Assembly: GCF_964340395.1 (NCBI RefSeq)
Contig: NC_135560.1
Location: 20,837,675 to 20,901,674 of the forward strand
Reading direction: 5' to 3'
Origin: Glandiceps talaboti
Taxonomy: Eukaryota > Hemichordata > Enteropneusta > Spengelidae
DNA: 64,000 nt
Made by a program: the position numbers and the translations under genes
Notes under the pieces: generated by a model
Database searches by the model: none
Seen by the model: only the letters and a program-made list of their open reading frames with translations
What the model was told of the DNA's origin: nothing
In this document: positions 1 through 12,703 of the stretch, one piece after another
How positions within the stretch are numbered: the stretch's first letter is position 1
Layout: each line of letters opens with the position of its first letter

Positions 1-3000
1 AAGTTGTGATTGACTTATACGTTATGACATATAATCAATGTATTTTTGAAGAATGAGGCCACGCGATGGAATTATCAATACATATGTACCCTCATCAATG
101 TGAATGCAGTTTATTTAATTTTGTCCACTTTTCTTAAAATGTTGCTGGTGTTCAGATACAACTCTATTGACGATGGTACAAAGACGTTGAAATTTGAGAG
201 ATAAAAACAACTGCTAGTCAATTAATTCATCCATTCGCTCACATTCAGGTATGTGAAGTGTTATATTTCGTAGAGCATAGGTTATCAACAGAAATCTTTG
301 CCGAGAAGGAGTCGTGATATATGTGTATCTTGAGTCAGTAACTATACACTTGAAAAGACTTTAAAGCTAGGTCATACATGTCTCCATGACTATTGCTATG
401 CAGACGTATGTAGCCCTGTGTAGTGTTTAAATATGCATATACAAAAACAGATTACCTGGCCTACTACAGGTCGCTCAGCTTGGCTCTTTGCCACCTGATC
501 ACTTTGAACCGAGTATAAAGGGTTAATACCTAAAGCTATCTAACTTTTTTTGAACTACTGTTGATTTATGCCAACCAGAAAATTATTCACAATAATGATA
601 GTTTGATATTAGGGCTTTCAAATACTATGCCTAAAATTCTTTACCATTAATATTGCTGGCACGGACCTACGATGCCACAGCAGCCCTTTATACTTTCTCA
701 ACGCAATGATGATCATGCAATCCATTGCAACCTCTACATCACGTTGGAATTAAATCATTCGTATGTCAAGCTCTATCCTACCATACCAGTATCCCATTCT
801 TATGGCTTCATTGGGTGGGGCACGACAGTGGTAAAAATCTACGACTTGCTAATAGACTGCAGCTAGCGAACGGCAGCGACAAGGCTCTGATCGGCAAACT
901 AACAGATTCTAAAGCAGCTACCGTAAGCGCGCTCGACCACCATGATTCCACATGGATTGAATAACATATCTAATTATAATCAGCGATGGACAATGTTAAG
1001 TTCTATGTTGCACTCAAGCTCTATGTTTCACCTATACTATAATGCTGGGTAGGCATTTCATATAATTAGTATATTAGCGTTTTGTTCGATGATCCCTTAG
1101 TTGAAAGTAAGATATCGATTCGTCATGTGAATACGTTTTCTTCCTAGACAACAGATCAATAAGCACACCACTTTAGCATTTTTTGGGTAAATAATCGAAA
1201 CAAATGTCAAGTAGCTAGCAGCCTGATTGATATTATTCAAGTAAAACAGGTATTGAAATTGAAGTTAGGCGAACAAAATGCATGCCCATAGCAGAATGTT
1301 TCATTTCAGGAAATTTGCAAAGACGGGTTTCACTTTAAAAGTCAAACACTCGGGGCTAATCGAACTTCAATTTACTTTGTAAAAGGCATGGAGTAGTCGC
1401 TAGATTAAAATGTCGACAATATTTCCTTGTTTCACTCAAGCCGCTTTTGTCTGATTTGCCTTTTATATGTGAACTACTTGACTTGACGTATATGTGAACT
1501 ACATTGATTATATGAAAATGTACAGTTTTGGGAGCACAATGTTAACATTTAACTTTGTACATAGAATTCATACTCAATCATTTGTCCTGTGTTTAAGTCG
1601 AAGGAATGATTTTCCCGTACGGCACAACTAATCGTTGGATAATAGGGGTGTATGTCCTAATTATACATCGAGTAAGATGTATTTGATATTGTACGGGAAA
1701 AAGAGAACCAGTTATAATTCTTTTCAGAAAGTATGTGTACGAAGGTGACATTATCGGCGGGAAAATGACACCTGATAGTGAGTTAGGCACAATGTTAGTA
1801 AGGGCTTTCTCACATTGTCTTGCTATGTTAAACCTACACTAGCTGCAATACAAATGGAACATGTTTTCATCAAGTAATTAAAAAGATATATTTAGAAAAA
1901 TTGGCCAACTCCTTATAAAAAGACATTGCATCTTTTAATTCGTGGTAAATAGTATCCGTAGGTAGTGTAGCGACAAGTTTACATCTTGAGCAAAAGCACA
2001 TTCAAAACCTGTCACCGTGTGAAACTGCACTAGGTGTACCAATTGTCTATCAGACAACCACAACATATTCACCAAAAACTGTCTGAAATATTATTAGTAA
2101 TTAGACAGTGTACATGTTAGTGGTTGATCATAAGAAGTACAGTAACACCTACTGATAGGTTGAAATAGCGGATGCCTATGAGGGCGCTGATTTTACAATG
2201 TGGACAAACAAATCAATTTGCTTTGATTTCATCATTGTTATACAATATCATGTATACAACTACAAACAATACGTTTACCCACAGGTGAAGAAATACTCTT
2301 TACAAGGTGTACAATATTACGAGTAGTAAGTTTTTGTATGTAACACAACATTATCAGGAACACGTTCAAGTTGTAGCTACTGTTTCATACAAATAAAAAA
2401 GGGTATTATGCAGACTGGCCAATCTTTAAACCTCTACGGCACAATTAGATTATTAACTTAGACTGAAATTATGGTTCTTATACACATGGATGTTAAATGC
2501 CTAAAGTATAAAGAAAGGGAAACGGACAGTAATTATTTCTTTGTGAAAATCTCCTTGACTCTTAACTTATTGCATGTCAGTACTTGGACAGGTGTCTGAA
2601 GGCATGCAAGTCAACGTTCGGTGACGCTCCAAAAGGTCATTGGTATCAACACATCAACAGCATCACGTCAGTATGCCAGAGTAATGCTTTTCTTGTATGA
2701 ATATCAAGTTACGAGTGAGCATACTCAAACACATCTGGAATCGAAGAAAGGCGCCTTTGACGTGGTCGATACATCATCGATTGATATTCAACAGACTATA
2801 ATTTTATCCTGTATTCTGTAATGTGAGATCTGGCTTATATTCTCTTTCCTGAACAGACATCATAAATTCTTAATTAAAAACAAATCAAACAAGGAGAAGC
2901 AATTTCAACATATTAATATGCTTCATTTTGTGTCAATACAGTACAGACATAGAAAATCGATAAGAAATATTATAATCATGATTCTCAGTGACTACTGGAA

Positions 3001-4038
3001 GTGGTGTAAAGATGTAAATGGAAAGCAAATGGGAAGGTGAGATGGATCGATAGTAGGTGCAGAGAAGATAAAATGAACACTCGAGGCTTACAGTGGATGT
3101 AATAAATGACTTGATAGTGGTTGCAGAATAATCAGGAATTTAGAGCTTTAATAAGAAAACTGTGTATATGTGAGTGTCGCAACAAATAGATTGCGATTAA
3201 TTTGAGCAAATCCTTTCCAGGATCACTTGAGGCCATATAGATGAATACGACTTCATTACACTCAATATTTTACACCAGGCTCACTTGTAGATGATGACGG
3301 CTAGATTTCAAATGATACATTTCTCTCTTATTTTATGACTAAAATATAAAGCTGCCACTTTCTATATATATGAAGTAAAGATAGAAATGTAGTACTATAT
3401 ATCTTGTTGGATGAGACAGAAAGCTATTCGCTTTAATGGCTGTATCTGGCCATAAAAAGGAACGAATCTTGCTTTACAACTTTTCTCATAACGTATTTTT
3501 ATCGAACATTTGAATGTATTTTATTCCTCTTTCATAGACATCTGGATTTTGTAAAACAAACACAAGCACTAAAAGCCTACACTGGGGATCAGTTCCAAAG
3601 TTTGCTATTTCATTGTTTGCTCGTAAAGAGAATCATAGGCGATGAAGTTCGGTACATGTTTTATGCTGTCAAACTATAAAGTATAATTATTGTTAGTTAT
3701 TTCTGCATATAAAGTATGAAATATTGAGCCATTTCATAATATCAGTATGGGATTGTCTCCCAATTATAAAAAAAATAGTAAGACGTACTATAGTAACCAC
3801 TAATGTATTCAGTATGCCTCCCACGAGATATCTGAACTGGTATACACATACTTTTTTATATTGATGTTTTAATATAATCAGGCGAATGAAGGAGGAAGAC
3901 ACATTATTGATGCCCTGTACTATTTACTTGTAGTATTAACTGGTACTGATGTTAAATGTGTTATTTAAAAAAATAAGCTGCGATTCATTTTAAACGAACC
4001 CACATTAATATAGCTTACCAGAAAATATTAACCCGAAT
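1..4038. other. AT-rich non-coding stretch
   Basis: I find no gene, RNA gene or recognisable repeat here. Open frames of 60-80 codons occur (for example 725-964 plus and 3693-3902 minus), but they have no domain, no codon bias I can see and no convincing splice context. They are best read as chance. Confidence 0.6.
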
Positions 4039-4237
4039 TCAATCAATCAATCAAAAGAATTTGTATAGCGTCATAATCCAATACGGCGTACTGTTCTATG
4101 GCGCTGAACAGGAACAATAGTAGATCAAGAAAGTTCTTGCAAACAGATGTGTCTGATGTCCTTCTTGAATTTATCAACGGTATACTGTTCCATGAGACTG
4201 GCGCTGCTCGCGAGAACGCACGCTCACCGTACGACAT
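4039..4237 (-). pseudogene. LINE reverse transcriptase C-terminal fragment with GATT-type tail
   Basis: Read on the minus strand, the 64-codon open stretch starts SYGERAFSRAAPVSWNSIP. This matches the conserved end of the ORF2 protein of CR1/L2/jockey-type non-LTR retrotransposons, where a YG.RAFS.AAP.LWN.LP block is followed by an FK..L...LF helix (here CKNFLDLLLFLF). The family protein polymerises cDNA on nicked chromosomal DNA. Only this terminal piece survives: an in-frame stop lies five codons upstream of the first Met, and no fingers or palm domain is recognisable behind it. The stop codon falls inside a short GATT repeat (4039-4056 on the plus strand, AATC repeats). That repeat looks like the microsatellite-type 3' tail of the element and marks its 3' boundary. 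It is a dead 5'-truncated copy. The RT C-terminus assignment rests on the motif only; the clade is inferred. Confidence 0.65.
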
Positions 4238-5464
4238 GAGTCTGTTTGTTTACTTTCTGGATATCTGGTCAACACAACGTACGTATCTAATTTGTGCCAG
4301 TTAACGACTAGCATTTCACAAGTTTAATTTGCGTTATGGTCAGACTGACACAATTACTGAAACTGGATACCAATCATAACAATACAGACTGGCCAGCTGA
4401 TTACCGTATTAAGAGGTAACACCCCACGATACATCGTTTCATCGAAGCTATTCGCTATACATGTATACCACTACTTGGGGTAACATCTGCAAAAAAATAG
4501 CTATCTCGAATATTGCATAGTATGTAACGTAATTTGGAAATGCGATTTGTTTTCTTGCACGTCTCTATGAAATTAATATGTTATCATTAGTTACTTATCT
4601 TGACAGACCGGTCTGAATAGCTGTTAAAATACTGTACCATATGGTACAGATGTAATGACGTGATGGTTGGCATTCATACAATAGCTATTCATTTATCCCG
4701 GATCAAAGGACAAGCAATATACCTATGTTATAGTGTTGTTATCTACGCAAAACGTTAGATACAGCAGCTGATTAATATCTGTGTGGCATTTCTGTTCTTT
4801 TCATCAGATACACTACACGCTAATCTGAGGATAAAGCGAACGTAGTGCGATACGTTTCAGAAACACACCTGTCTGCAGCTTTGCAAGGTTAGTCACTTAA
4901 AAGAAATTAGTTTGCTTGTTAATGTTCTTTCTGATAAGTTATATTAGTATCTTTAGCATCGCGATACAAAATTACAGAAAATATAGCGACTAAATGACAC
5001 CCAGCATTTGAATGTAAGAAAGCAATTACATGTAAGATGTTTTCCAATTTCTCTCAAAAGTAATACATTTCTGGTCTGTACCGAATATGTAAGTATAAAA
5101 TTGATGATAACAGTCAATTGTTATAGTTTGCAATATGCGTGTAAGGCAATGCCATTATATATGCACATTATTAGAAATACCACTGTCAATTATCATACAA
5201 ACTTGCCCAAATTTGATAAATATTATGACAGTCATGCAATGATATGAAATGTATATTAAAGATTTACATGTTTAGTGTTATAGTGTTCACACCTTTACAC
5301 TAAAATATCAACATGACTTGTGGTTGTGAATACACCGTAATTGAGACATATTCATAAAGATTAATGAGATGAAATATACACGTCAAAATGAACTCTGCTT
5401 GTGTGTCATGTGCTACTGTAGCGTAATAGCGACGTAAACTTTCAATTGCAAATAAAACGCATGG
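4238..5464. other. AT-rich non-coding stretch
   Basis: Apart from the two palindromes listed separately near 4.6 kb, I see no gene or repeat. The open frame at 5008-5247 has no recognisable domain. Confidence 0.55.
4604..4649. repeat. Two adjacent perfect palindromes
   Basis: CAGACCGGTCTG (4604-4615, 12 bp) is followed 16 bp later by CTGTACCATATGGTACAG (4632-4649, 18 bp, perfect dyad). Both are uninterrupted palindromes centred on CCGG and CATATG. They could be dimeric transcription-factor sites or chance; nothing nearby identifies a target gene. Confidence 0.5.
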
Positions 5465-5563
5465 TATTGTATTGTATTGTATTGTATTGTATTGTATTGT
5501 ATTGTATTGTATTGTATTGTATTGTATTGTATTGTATTGTATTGTATTGTATTGTATTGTATT
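5465..5563. repeat. (ATTGT)n pentanucleotide array, about 20 copies
   Basis: A near-perfect 5-bp tandem repeat of about 99 bp. It follows an AATAAAAC-containing stretch (about 5450) and runs straight on from it. That would fit a retroposon whose 3' tail expanded, but no coding remnant is recognisable upstream, so simple slippage is equally possible. Confidence 0.97.
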
Positions 5564-7337
5564 AAACGTAACAACCTGACCTTAAAAATATCAAAATAGT
5601 TAAATCAAATAAGTATTTTGTTTTCAGCCAACCATTATTTGTTGATATTATGACATAATCCAGTATGTTGACCCGGACATGATAAGAGATAAGGGAGTTG
5701 CTGGGCGTAAAACGGTTTAATATGATTGTCACGGAAAGGCTATAACTAGTTGTCTGAGTGAAGTGGACGTGATTATCCTTCATATCATACTCTTCTATCA
5801 TACTATCTTCTATTTCATTCAGTACTCATTTTCTTTCTGTAACAAAAGGTTATCTTTCACATTTTGCTGAAGTGTAAAGTAACAGTCTACAGCCGATGAT
5901 TTATTGCTAGGCTCGTGCAAAGTACGATGTTAGTAAGATGTATTGGCAGCAAAGTTGTGACTGCTATCAACATAATACTGGCATGATATTAGAGGGCCGA
6001 TTTGGTAAGCTTCTTCTAACCTAAACATTATAGCCTTTTATCATTACAGTTTGAGTAGCCGACAATAAGAGTGATATATAGATAACAACACGATTCTTTA
6101 ATAAAGAATCAAACAAAATGTTAATTTGAAAGCGAATTCATACTAATGTTACCACTGTACTTTCTTACAAAATGTCTAAATTACTAAAAAAAACCTGTCC
6201 AACTGATGGGATGCAATATTTGATCTTGAAATTTAAGAAGCGACGCTGTTACAGCATGCTCGCTGTTGCGCATCATTTCCTAGAAATTTGATGCTTAAAG
6301 TTTTTACCTTTACTGTCAAAGTCATTTGAATATACATTACTATTAACTCGCATCGTTTCAAATCTTTGTTATATTTTATTTTGTATGGGTAATATATGCG
6401 ATAACAAGACAGTGATCTTAGGCCAATAACAAGCTGAATCATTTATTTTTATTCAAAATCTAGAAATTATATCTCATATCAGTATTCAAGGTATCAAGTT
6501 CTTCGGATAGTTTATGCACTTGGGATTTCTATGAGAGACTTGGCCACCATTCGACCATAACTGATAACAGATATCTTATATTTGATTTCAACGCTTAACT
6601 GTATCATCTCCTGCATGCAATGTATTTATGTATCTGGGTTGTATGTAATGTGTACTATTTGAAAAAGGAATTTTACAAGTCCAAATAACTTGAATATAAA
6701 TTCGACCATTCTATAAGTAAATGACCACACAGTGTTTGATATTTTATCATACTATTCAACAAAGCTACACAATGATGCACAGGATCGATAATTATTACTT
6801 GATGAAATAACACAATGAAATCGAAATTGTTGATCAAACGTGTCACTTATTGACGAATGTCGGAAGGAAAAGTATGATAAAATAAACCCAGGAAGAATAT
6901 TGTAAACATGGAATTTGTATTGCAATTCCACTCTGCCTGTAATATTTTATTTCAAAGGAAAATTATTGACATTGCAAAAAAACAAAGGTAGCATATGCTA
7001 ACATCAAAAGTTAATGTTGGAATTGACACGTTTATGTTTACATTCGCATAGTTTTTATCCATATTTCCACAAAGGAGAATAGACACTGTGTACATACATG
7101 CACCAATATTTTCATAGGGTATAGGTAAAAATAATTGTATGTTGAAATATTAGAAGATGCTTCAGCAAGGATACGCTTGCTTTTGAGGATTGATTTTTTG
7201 TATTGTTTTATGATTTTAATTTTTGATGACGGTTTGATTAGCAGTGGCCGCAAAATGATTCACCTTCACAATGAGAGGTCGCTCGCTTCCAATTGACGTA
7301 TTACTTAGAAGAATTAACATTTTATGGGATTCAATAT
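5564..7337. other. AT-rich non-coding stretch
   Basis: No gene, RNA or clear repeat is recognised. The minus-strand ORFs at 5562-5801, 6233-6442 and 7038-7253 are domain-less and low in complexity. Confidence 0.55.
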
Positions 7338-7576
7338 CAATCAAAATTTATTACTCTATCCTAGTAACACCTGGTACATATCACAGTAAGCGTACACACT
7401 AGTAATACTAATCCCAAATACTTATACAGCGCCGTTAAATTAATATTTAAGCTGTCATCCAAGATTATATCCACATTCAAATGATCATAATTGATAGTAA
7501 GAGAGTTTATGAACTCGCTTAAAGAACTCACAGTGTCCGCATATAATCGTAAATCAGTTGGCGGTAGCTTACTTCT
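7338..7576 (-). pseudogene. Internally shortened LINE reverse transcriptase fragment with 3' tail
   Basis: On the minus strand an ATG-less frame runs from just after a stop near 7576 to a TAG at 7361-7363. It begins LPPTDLRLYADTVSS and ends around YKYLGLVLL. In LINE reverse transcriptases the catalytic YADD block is usually written L.LYADDT, and the thumb-side KYLG..LD block lies about 80-100 residues later. Both landmarks are present here, but only about 40 residues apart and with one catalytic Asp missing, so the copy looks internally deleted. Just past the stop come an AATAAA (complement of 7347-7352) and a TTTTGATTGAT-type tail like that of the fragment at 4.04 kb, which suggests a related family. 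It is non-functional. The identification is motif-based; a chance match to both blocks is possible but unlikely. Confidence 0.5.
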
Positions 7577-10565
7577 TCATTGGTTAGTATATCATTTTTT
7601 AAAGTTCACTTGATTTTTTAATGGTTTTCACGATTTCCAGCATGGTCATTTAGCCATGAATGTTTAATCTCGGCTTCCTTTGCTGCAAGAATGAAAAGAA
7701 ACTGAAATGATAAAATATAGCTGTGAAATATACATCAATGAAACCGAAAGAAAAACCCAAGGAACTACGATAATCGGGAATACTGTTAACTCGGTACACA
7801 ATCAACCACTAACTGTTATTGGTTCATGAACTTTTCATCATTGCAAAAGTAGGTAAATCACTAACCATAAATATTAATGACTAACCATTAGCAACTAAAA
7901 TGTTTGATGTACTAAGCGGCATATATATGTAATTGAAATTAAGGTTAACATCTGATACAAATAGTTGATACATCAATTATTAGTGATTTTTCTATATCAT
8001 GTTAATCGATGTAATACTAATTAACTTAAATCAATACACTGATTCTAACATGTACAATAGAGAATTGGCAAATTAAAGCGAATATTCCTTTCTTATATAT
8101 AGTTATATTAATTTTGATGGTGACAGGGGGAAACACGGTTATTAAATACATGAGGTAAAAGTGGCATGTGCAAAGTCGCCGCATTACCGTGTCAGAATTA
8201 TTATTTTGTTATAATTTACTGAAGCAGTAACAACATAGCTTCTTACTTTGCTAGCTTGGTTCCATAGTTGTATTTTGTATTGCGGTAAAGACAGCTTAAT
8301 AGTGTTCTGTATCGAAAAACTGTTAAAGGTTCTATTATTCCACTATACATTTCAACACTTATATTTACTGTGGACGGGTTTCAATTTCAAGGGTCATACC
8401 TCACACGTATTACAATGTAAATATAACAGATGAATGACAACAATACATAAATATGACGAAAACATATTGCGGACAATGATAGCAGTATGGAAATAGATTG
8501 CAAGCTTTGTTGGCTAGACTATCGAATGGGCAACTGTTCGTAGTTCTCAATATTGCAAGCTGTCTTATTTGATCAAATCCACAGCGCCATAGAGGACTAC
8601 ACCCAATTCAAAGAGGGAGCAGTATGAAAGAAATACAGCCCAAAAGGTATTCAAGGTTGAATCGTTTACGATAATATCTACATACTAAATACATAGTTGT
8701 AATTTAAAACTAAAATTATTTTATTTTATTTTAATTTTGTCTAATGAAGAAGCTTATTATCTCTTGTATAAAGAGAGCCATTTCTACAAGGATTTAATCA
8801 ATATAGTGCATCAAAAATAAAGTAATTTAACTTCATTTCTATTAATTTCATCTTCCTACCATTCATGTTTCAAGGCACTCTATTCCCAACACCACATATA
8901 TTTTAGCCTTGTTATGAAATATAGCAGTGTTAAATAATTACTCTAATATCACGCCTCGTCTGATACGTCACTTGGATAATAGAATGTAAGTATTTCAATT
9001 TAGACCTTTTGAATCGAACCGCAAAACGTCATTAAGATTAACGTTGTTAAATTAGATTGTCTATAGAGCTCTCAGCAGATTGGTCTCGGGAGATTTGATT
9101 TGCACGGGTAAAATAGACTATCTTGGTAGCAGTACAGGCTACTCGTTATGTTTATTCCACTAGTTCGTGTTATCCAGGAAAAGCAAATTACTTCGCAATA
9201 GTGTTTCACACTTCGCAGATTGATTGGAAAGAATCTTTAGTTTATTAGTTATACATAATAAAAGCAAATTGCTGTATGAAAGTGCTCGAGTCATGACATC
9301 TAACCGCACAGGTGTTGCATGAAGAAAGAGGGTGTTATAACGTTTACAAAGTTTAACGATTGATGTACTGATAATGAACTATTGACTGGTATGAGAAACT
9401 AGTATCTACTCAATCATTTGTGTAAAGTGCCAACGGCGGAAACATATCTCAGATGATACATCGAGGACGCAATTTTCATTCGATGCACAACACAAAACGT
9501 TATACGAGTACAGCTGGTAATTGATATATCATAAATCATCACGTTTTACCTTCAAAAACTTTCAAAGCAGTGGTGATTTATAGGCTGGAAGTTTTTCCTT
9601 TCATAATAAAAGAAATTCCTGTGCACAGAGACATTAGATGATCGATGTCAATAAAGACACGGGTTATTGCTAAAGTGATGGATCAAATGTCATGCTCATA
9701 ACCTTAACGAAACGGACGGCAGTTGTTATAACAAATACTAATCTCATAAGCATATTCAAAACAAGGACGTGACGTATCATTAAAGGGAAGTGCTTTTACT
9801 TATCAACATATTCAATTGAATTTTTCACTTTTGTGTTCGTTGTGTCCAAAGTTTTGCTCTTTGCATTAAAATGCTCATTTGGAAAGTAGCGTCAAGAATC
9901 TTAAAGGCTACACGAGACAAACACATTATAGTTTAAGATTTATTAATATTTCCTTCTACTTTAAAATTTTATTTCCGAGATGACTTCGAATGGTTGAGTT
10001 ATTATACGTCATTACTGTTTGCTACTGAATAGCGGTCTTGAGCTAAGGTGACATGACCGTCGATCTAACGAATTGAAAGCGAACACAAAATAATCGTACG
10101 ATAAAAAAGCCCCGTCCTTTTCTTAAATCTAATGTCAAATACTACATTCACCTATTCTTTCAAATGAGTTTAGGTAACACGTTTCATACATGATGTATGG
10201 TTATTTACGATTATTAATTCACATTTTATATCGATGTCTATCTAAACTGTAGCACGAACTGTATAAAAAGAATACGTGCAAATTTGCATAGCTGATTCAA
10301 GAGATACTATATACATATAACACATGATGGTAACACCTTTCACCACCATCCTACCATATAATTAGTTTGTATCAGCTAATTGCCAGATGGTTTGCAATCT
10401 AACAATGCTGGAGCTGACATATGGCTTAATAAACGTGTTTTAGCATGTAGAATGACGAATGCTGCTCACAGGGGATAACAATACTATTTGAACCAAGCAT
10501 TAATGTACATGTAGCTATGTGCCATCTTGGACTATCACATGTTTTTATTCCCCGTTTTCCTACAG
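7577..10565. other. AT-rich non-coding stretch
   Basis: Nothing recognisable. The stretch holds only short domain-less frames (for example 8248-8433 plus) and scattered A/T runs. Confidence 0.55.
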
Positions 10566-10651
10566 TTCAAACCACCAAACCCTTTAACCCGATTTATCTT
10601 TATATAGCACACACCGACGACTTGTCTTGTTTATTTGGTGGTATTTCACTA
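10566..10651 (+). other. Candidate internal exon (weak)
   Basis: A long pyrimidine tract ending in CTACAG (acceptor after 10565) is followed by 86 bp open in one frame (QTTKPFNPIYLYIAHTDD...) and then CTA|GTAAGT, a good donor core at 10652. The peptide matches nothing I recognise. The frame also continues to a TAG at 10736-10738, so it could be a chance ORF with decoy splice sites. I would not call a gene on this alone. Confidence 0.15.
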
Positions 10652-10799
10652 GTAAGTAGACATTACGTGGCCTATCATTTCAAGACGTTTGCGTCCACGC
10701 CACATGAAATATCTGTTGCTACGACTCCTAGAAAATAGTATGTTTTACTAGTATAAAATGAGCTTTCTGATTGCTCAGTCTGTCGCCGCATTGTATAAC

Positions 10800-10985
10800 A
10801 TTGACAGAAACCCACGATGCTAACAGGACCCCATGAAACGAAAAGAACCCCATGACGCGAGAATGCCAGCGTGGGGTACTCGGGGGGACAATTGCTCAAG
10901 TGCTTGCGATGCGGTGCGACTTCCAAGAGCGAAGCGAGTAATAGGGCACAGCAAGGGCAAAATATGGTACTCTCACGTCATGGGT
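10800..10985. other. GC-richer, CpG-containing patch, possible old repeat
   Basis: This segment is clearly richer in G+C and CpG than the flanks. It contains two spaced ACCCCATGA blocks (about 10829 and 10848), a GGGGTACTCGGGGGG run and GAGCGAAGCGAG. It has no long ORF of its own. It may be the remnant of a mobile element or a short regulatory island; I do not recognise the family. Confidence 0.35.
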
Positions 10986-12005
10986 TTTGTATTTATTACG
11001 TGGTTCTAACCAATATAAAGATGATTTTATACAAAAGGTTATAAATAGAGATTTCATATAATATTGTGTTTTCACACGTTTAATGTATGTAACGCTGATA
11101 CGCTCATTTGCATACAAGTATGCAATAATGAATTCGCCATTGCACTGTAGGGAAAACACAAATATCACGTACACACTTAATACCACTGATTACATTTATT
11201 GGTATGTAAGCATATTAGTATTTGCCTCATATAACTACTCACTGTCAGAGGCATAACACTCGATATGGATATCTAAAAGGAAGTATATGATTGGTTGATT
11301 TGTTGTTGTACAATTGGGGGCGTACTAACCTATAACCTTAAATGAAGAGTTCAAAGGGTGAAGCCAGAACAATGGCTCAGAATCCCTTGATTGTTTAAGT
11401 AAAGATAAGATGTGATATATTATCAACAAAACACGGAAATATATCATTAGCATCACGAAACCCACCAAAAGGGCAATTAAAGACAATAGAAATAGAACAA
11501 AAAGCAAAATATTGCATAAAATAATTTACAGTGATTAAAACGTGTGACTGACTATGATGGCATATTGAAGAATATTAAAGGGAAACATTACGGTTACTTT
11601 TCACAAATCTTGGTTTGAAATTTTACAGCGGACGGATTAAAAGTTTTTTAAAAAACAAACACCCGTGCGATCCCTGTGTATCAATAAAATGCAATCCGAT
11701 GGATGCTATTGTAAGACCGTGTTCATGTAGAATTCTAGGTAGTGAGATGATGTAACTGACAGCAATTTATGGCCATATGAGGGCGTACTATACACTGACA
11801 AAGATCATTAGGTATATGGTGTGAAATAAGAATTGAATCGAATTATACACCATTGGTAATTCAAGAGGATTGTGTACTTGTGATAACATAATATTTAGGC
11901 AAGTTCACAGCGTGATTGCAATCAATTGTATAGATAGTCAGGTACCAAGATCTAGCCTTGCTAACGATGGCCAGGATTAGAGACTAAGTTGATAATTGGG
12001 GTAAA
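10986..12005. other. AT-rich non-coding stretch
   Basis: No gene or clear repeat seen. The minus-strand frames at 10896-11186 and 11325-11507 are hydrophobic, low-complexity translations without a domain. Confidence 0.5.
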
Positions 12006-12025
12006 CATAGTCCTTCCGGACTATG
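12006..12025. repeat. Perfect 8-bp-stem hairpin
   Basis: CATAGTCC, a 4-nt TTCC loop and GGACTATG form a perfect stem-loop just upstream of the LINE described next. It could belong to the element's 5' region or be unrelated. Confidence 0.5.
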
Positions 12026-12210
12026 CATACGAATGTATTCAACTCTCGTTGTCGGCGCTCCTGTAATTGCCGAATTTCCCCTACATTTTCGTATTTCTGC
12101 ATGCACCTAATGTTAGCAGACTTTGATTTATGAATATTTGAGGAACATCCAATACCATTTCGGCTGATTTTTGTAATATATCGATGTGTTTCTTACCAAC
12201 TTGTGCCTAG

Positions 12211-12703
12211 TCTGCTCTCGCTATTCGTCCTGATAGTGCTGGTCACCACCAACACCTGCCATCACTCGTATTATCAACACGTATAACAACTCTCGATATA
12301 AGCTCAGCAAGACCTGACCTCCTAGCTACAATTCCAGTGAGTAAGTTCCCTACTTATATCTATGTGAAAGAAAAGTACAGCCAGAGACGCATTCGTTACT
12401 ATCCAAATTCGTTATCACCGTACGTTCAATTATAACTATTTATCCATTGCTGGTGACAGTGAGTCAAATCCAGGCCGTGGGTCTGAGGTAATTAAAGATG
12501 AGTATTTTATTCCACAAGATAACCCTGACAACTCAATGGCAGATGCTGATTCGCTGTTGCCACCTGAAGGCATCAACCTTCAACTACGAGACACTCCTTA
12601 CCTCACTTGCGATCATCTTAATTTTCAATCCTTAAATAACTCACTTAATCAATTAAAACTCTTGAATCCCTCAAAGATATTTTTATATTCTGCTAGTAAC
12701 TGA
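12211..12703 (+). pseudogene. LINE ORF N-terminal region with 2A-like peptide motif
   Basis: The first open piece (12211-12432, no Met) ends with a basic stretch, SQRRIRYYPNSL, of the kind found at the start of these ORFs. After a frame change the next frame (12440-12700) reads LSIAGDSESNPGRGSE. GDSESNPG (12452-12475) fits the 2A ribosome-skipping core D.E.NPG|P, except that the essential final Pro is Arg (CGT, 12476-12478). In known 2A peptides the ribosome fails to form the Gly-Pro bond, which separates the upstream peptide from the rest. 2A-like leaders at this position are established for several CR1/L2-type LINEs of sea urchins and other invertebrates. Here the Pro loss and the frameshifts make it inactive. 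The linker after it is acidic and Pro-rich, as expected between leader and endonuclease. Confidence 0.6.
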
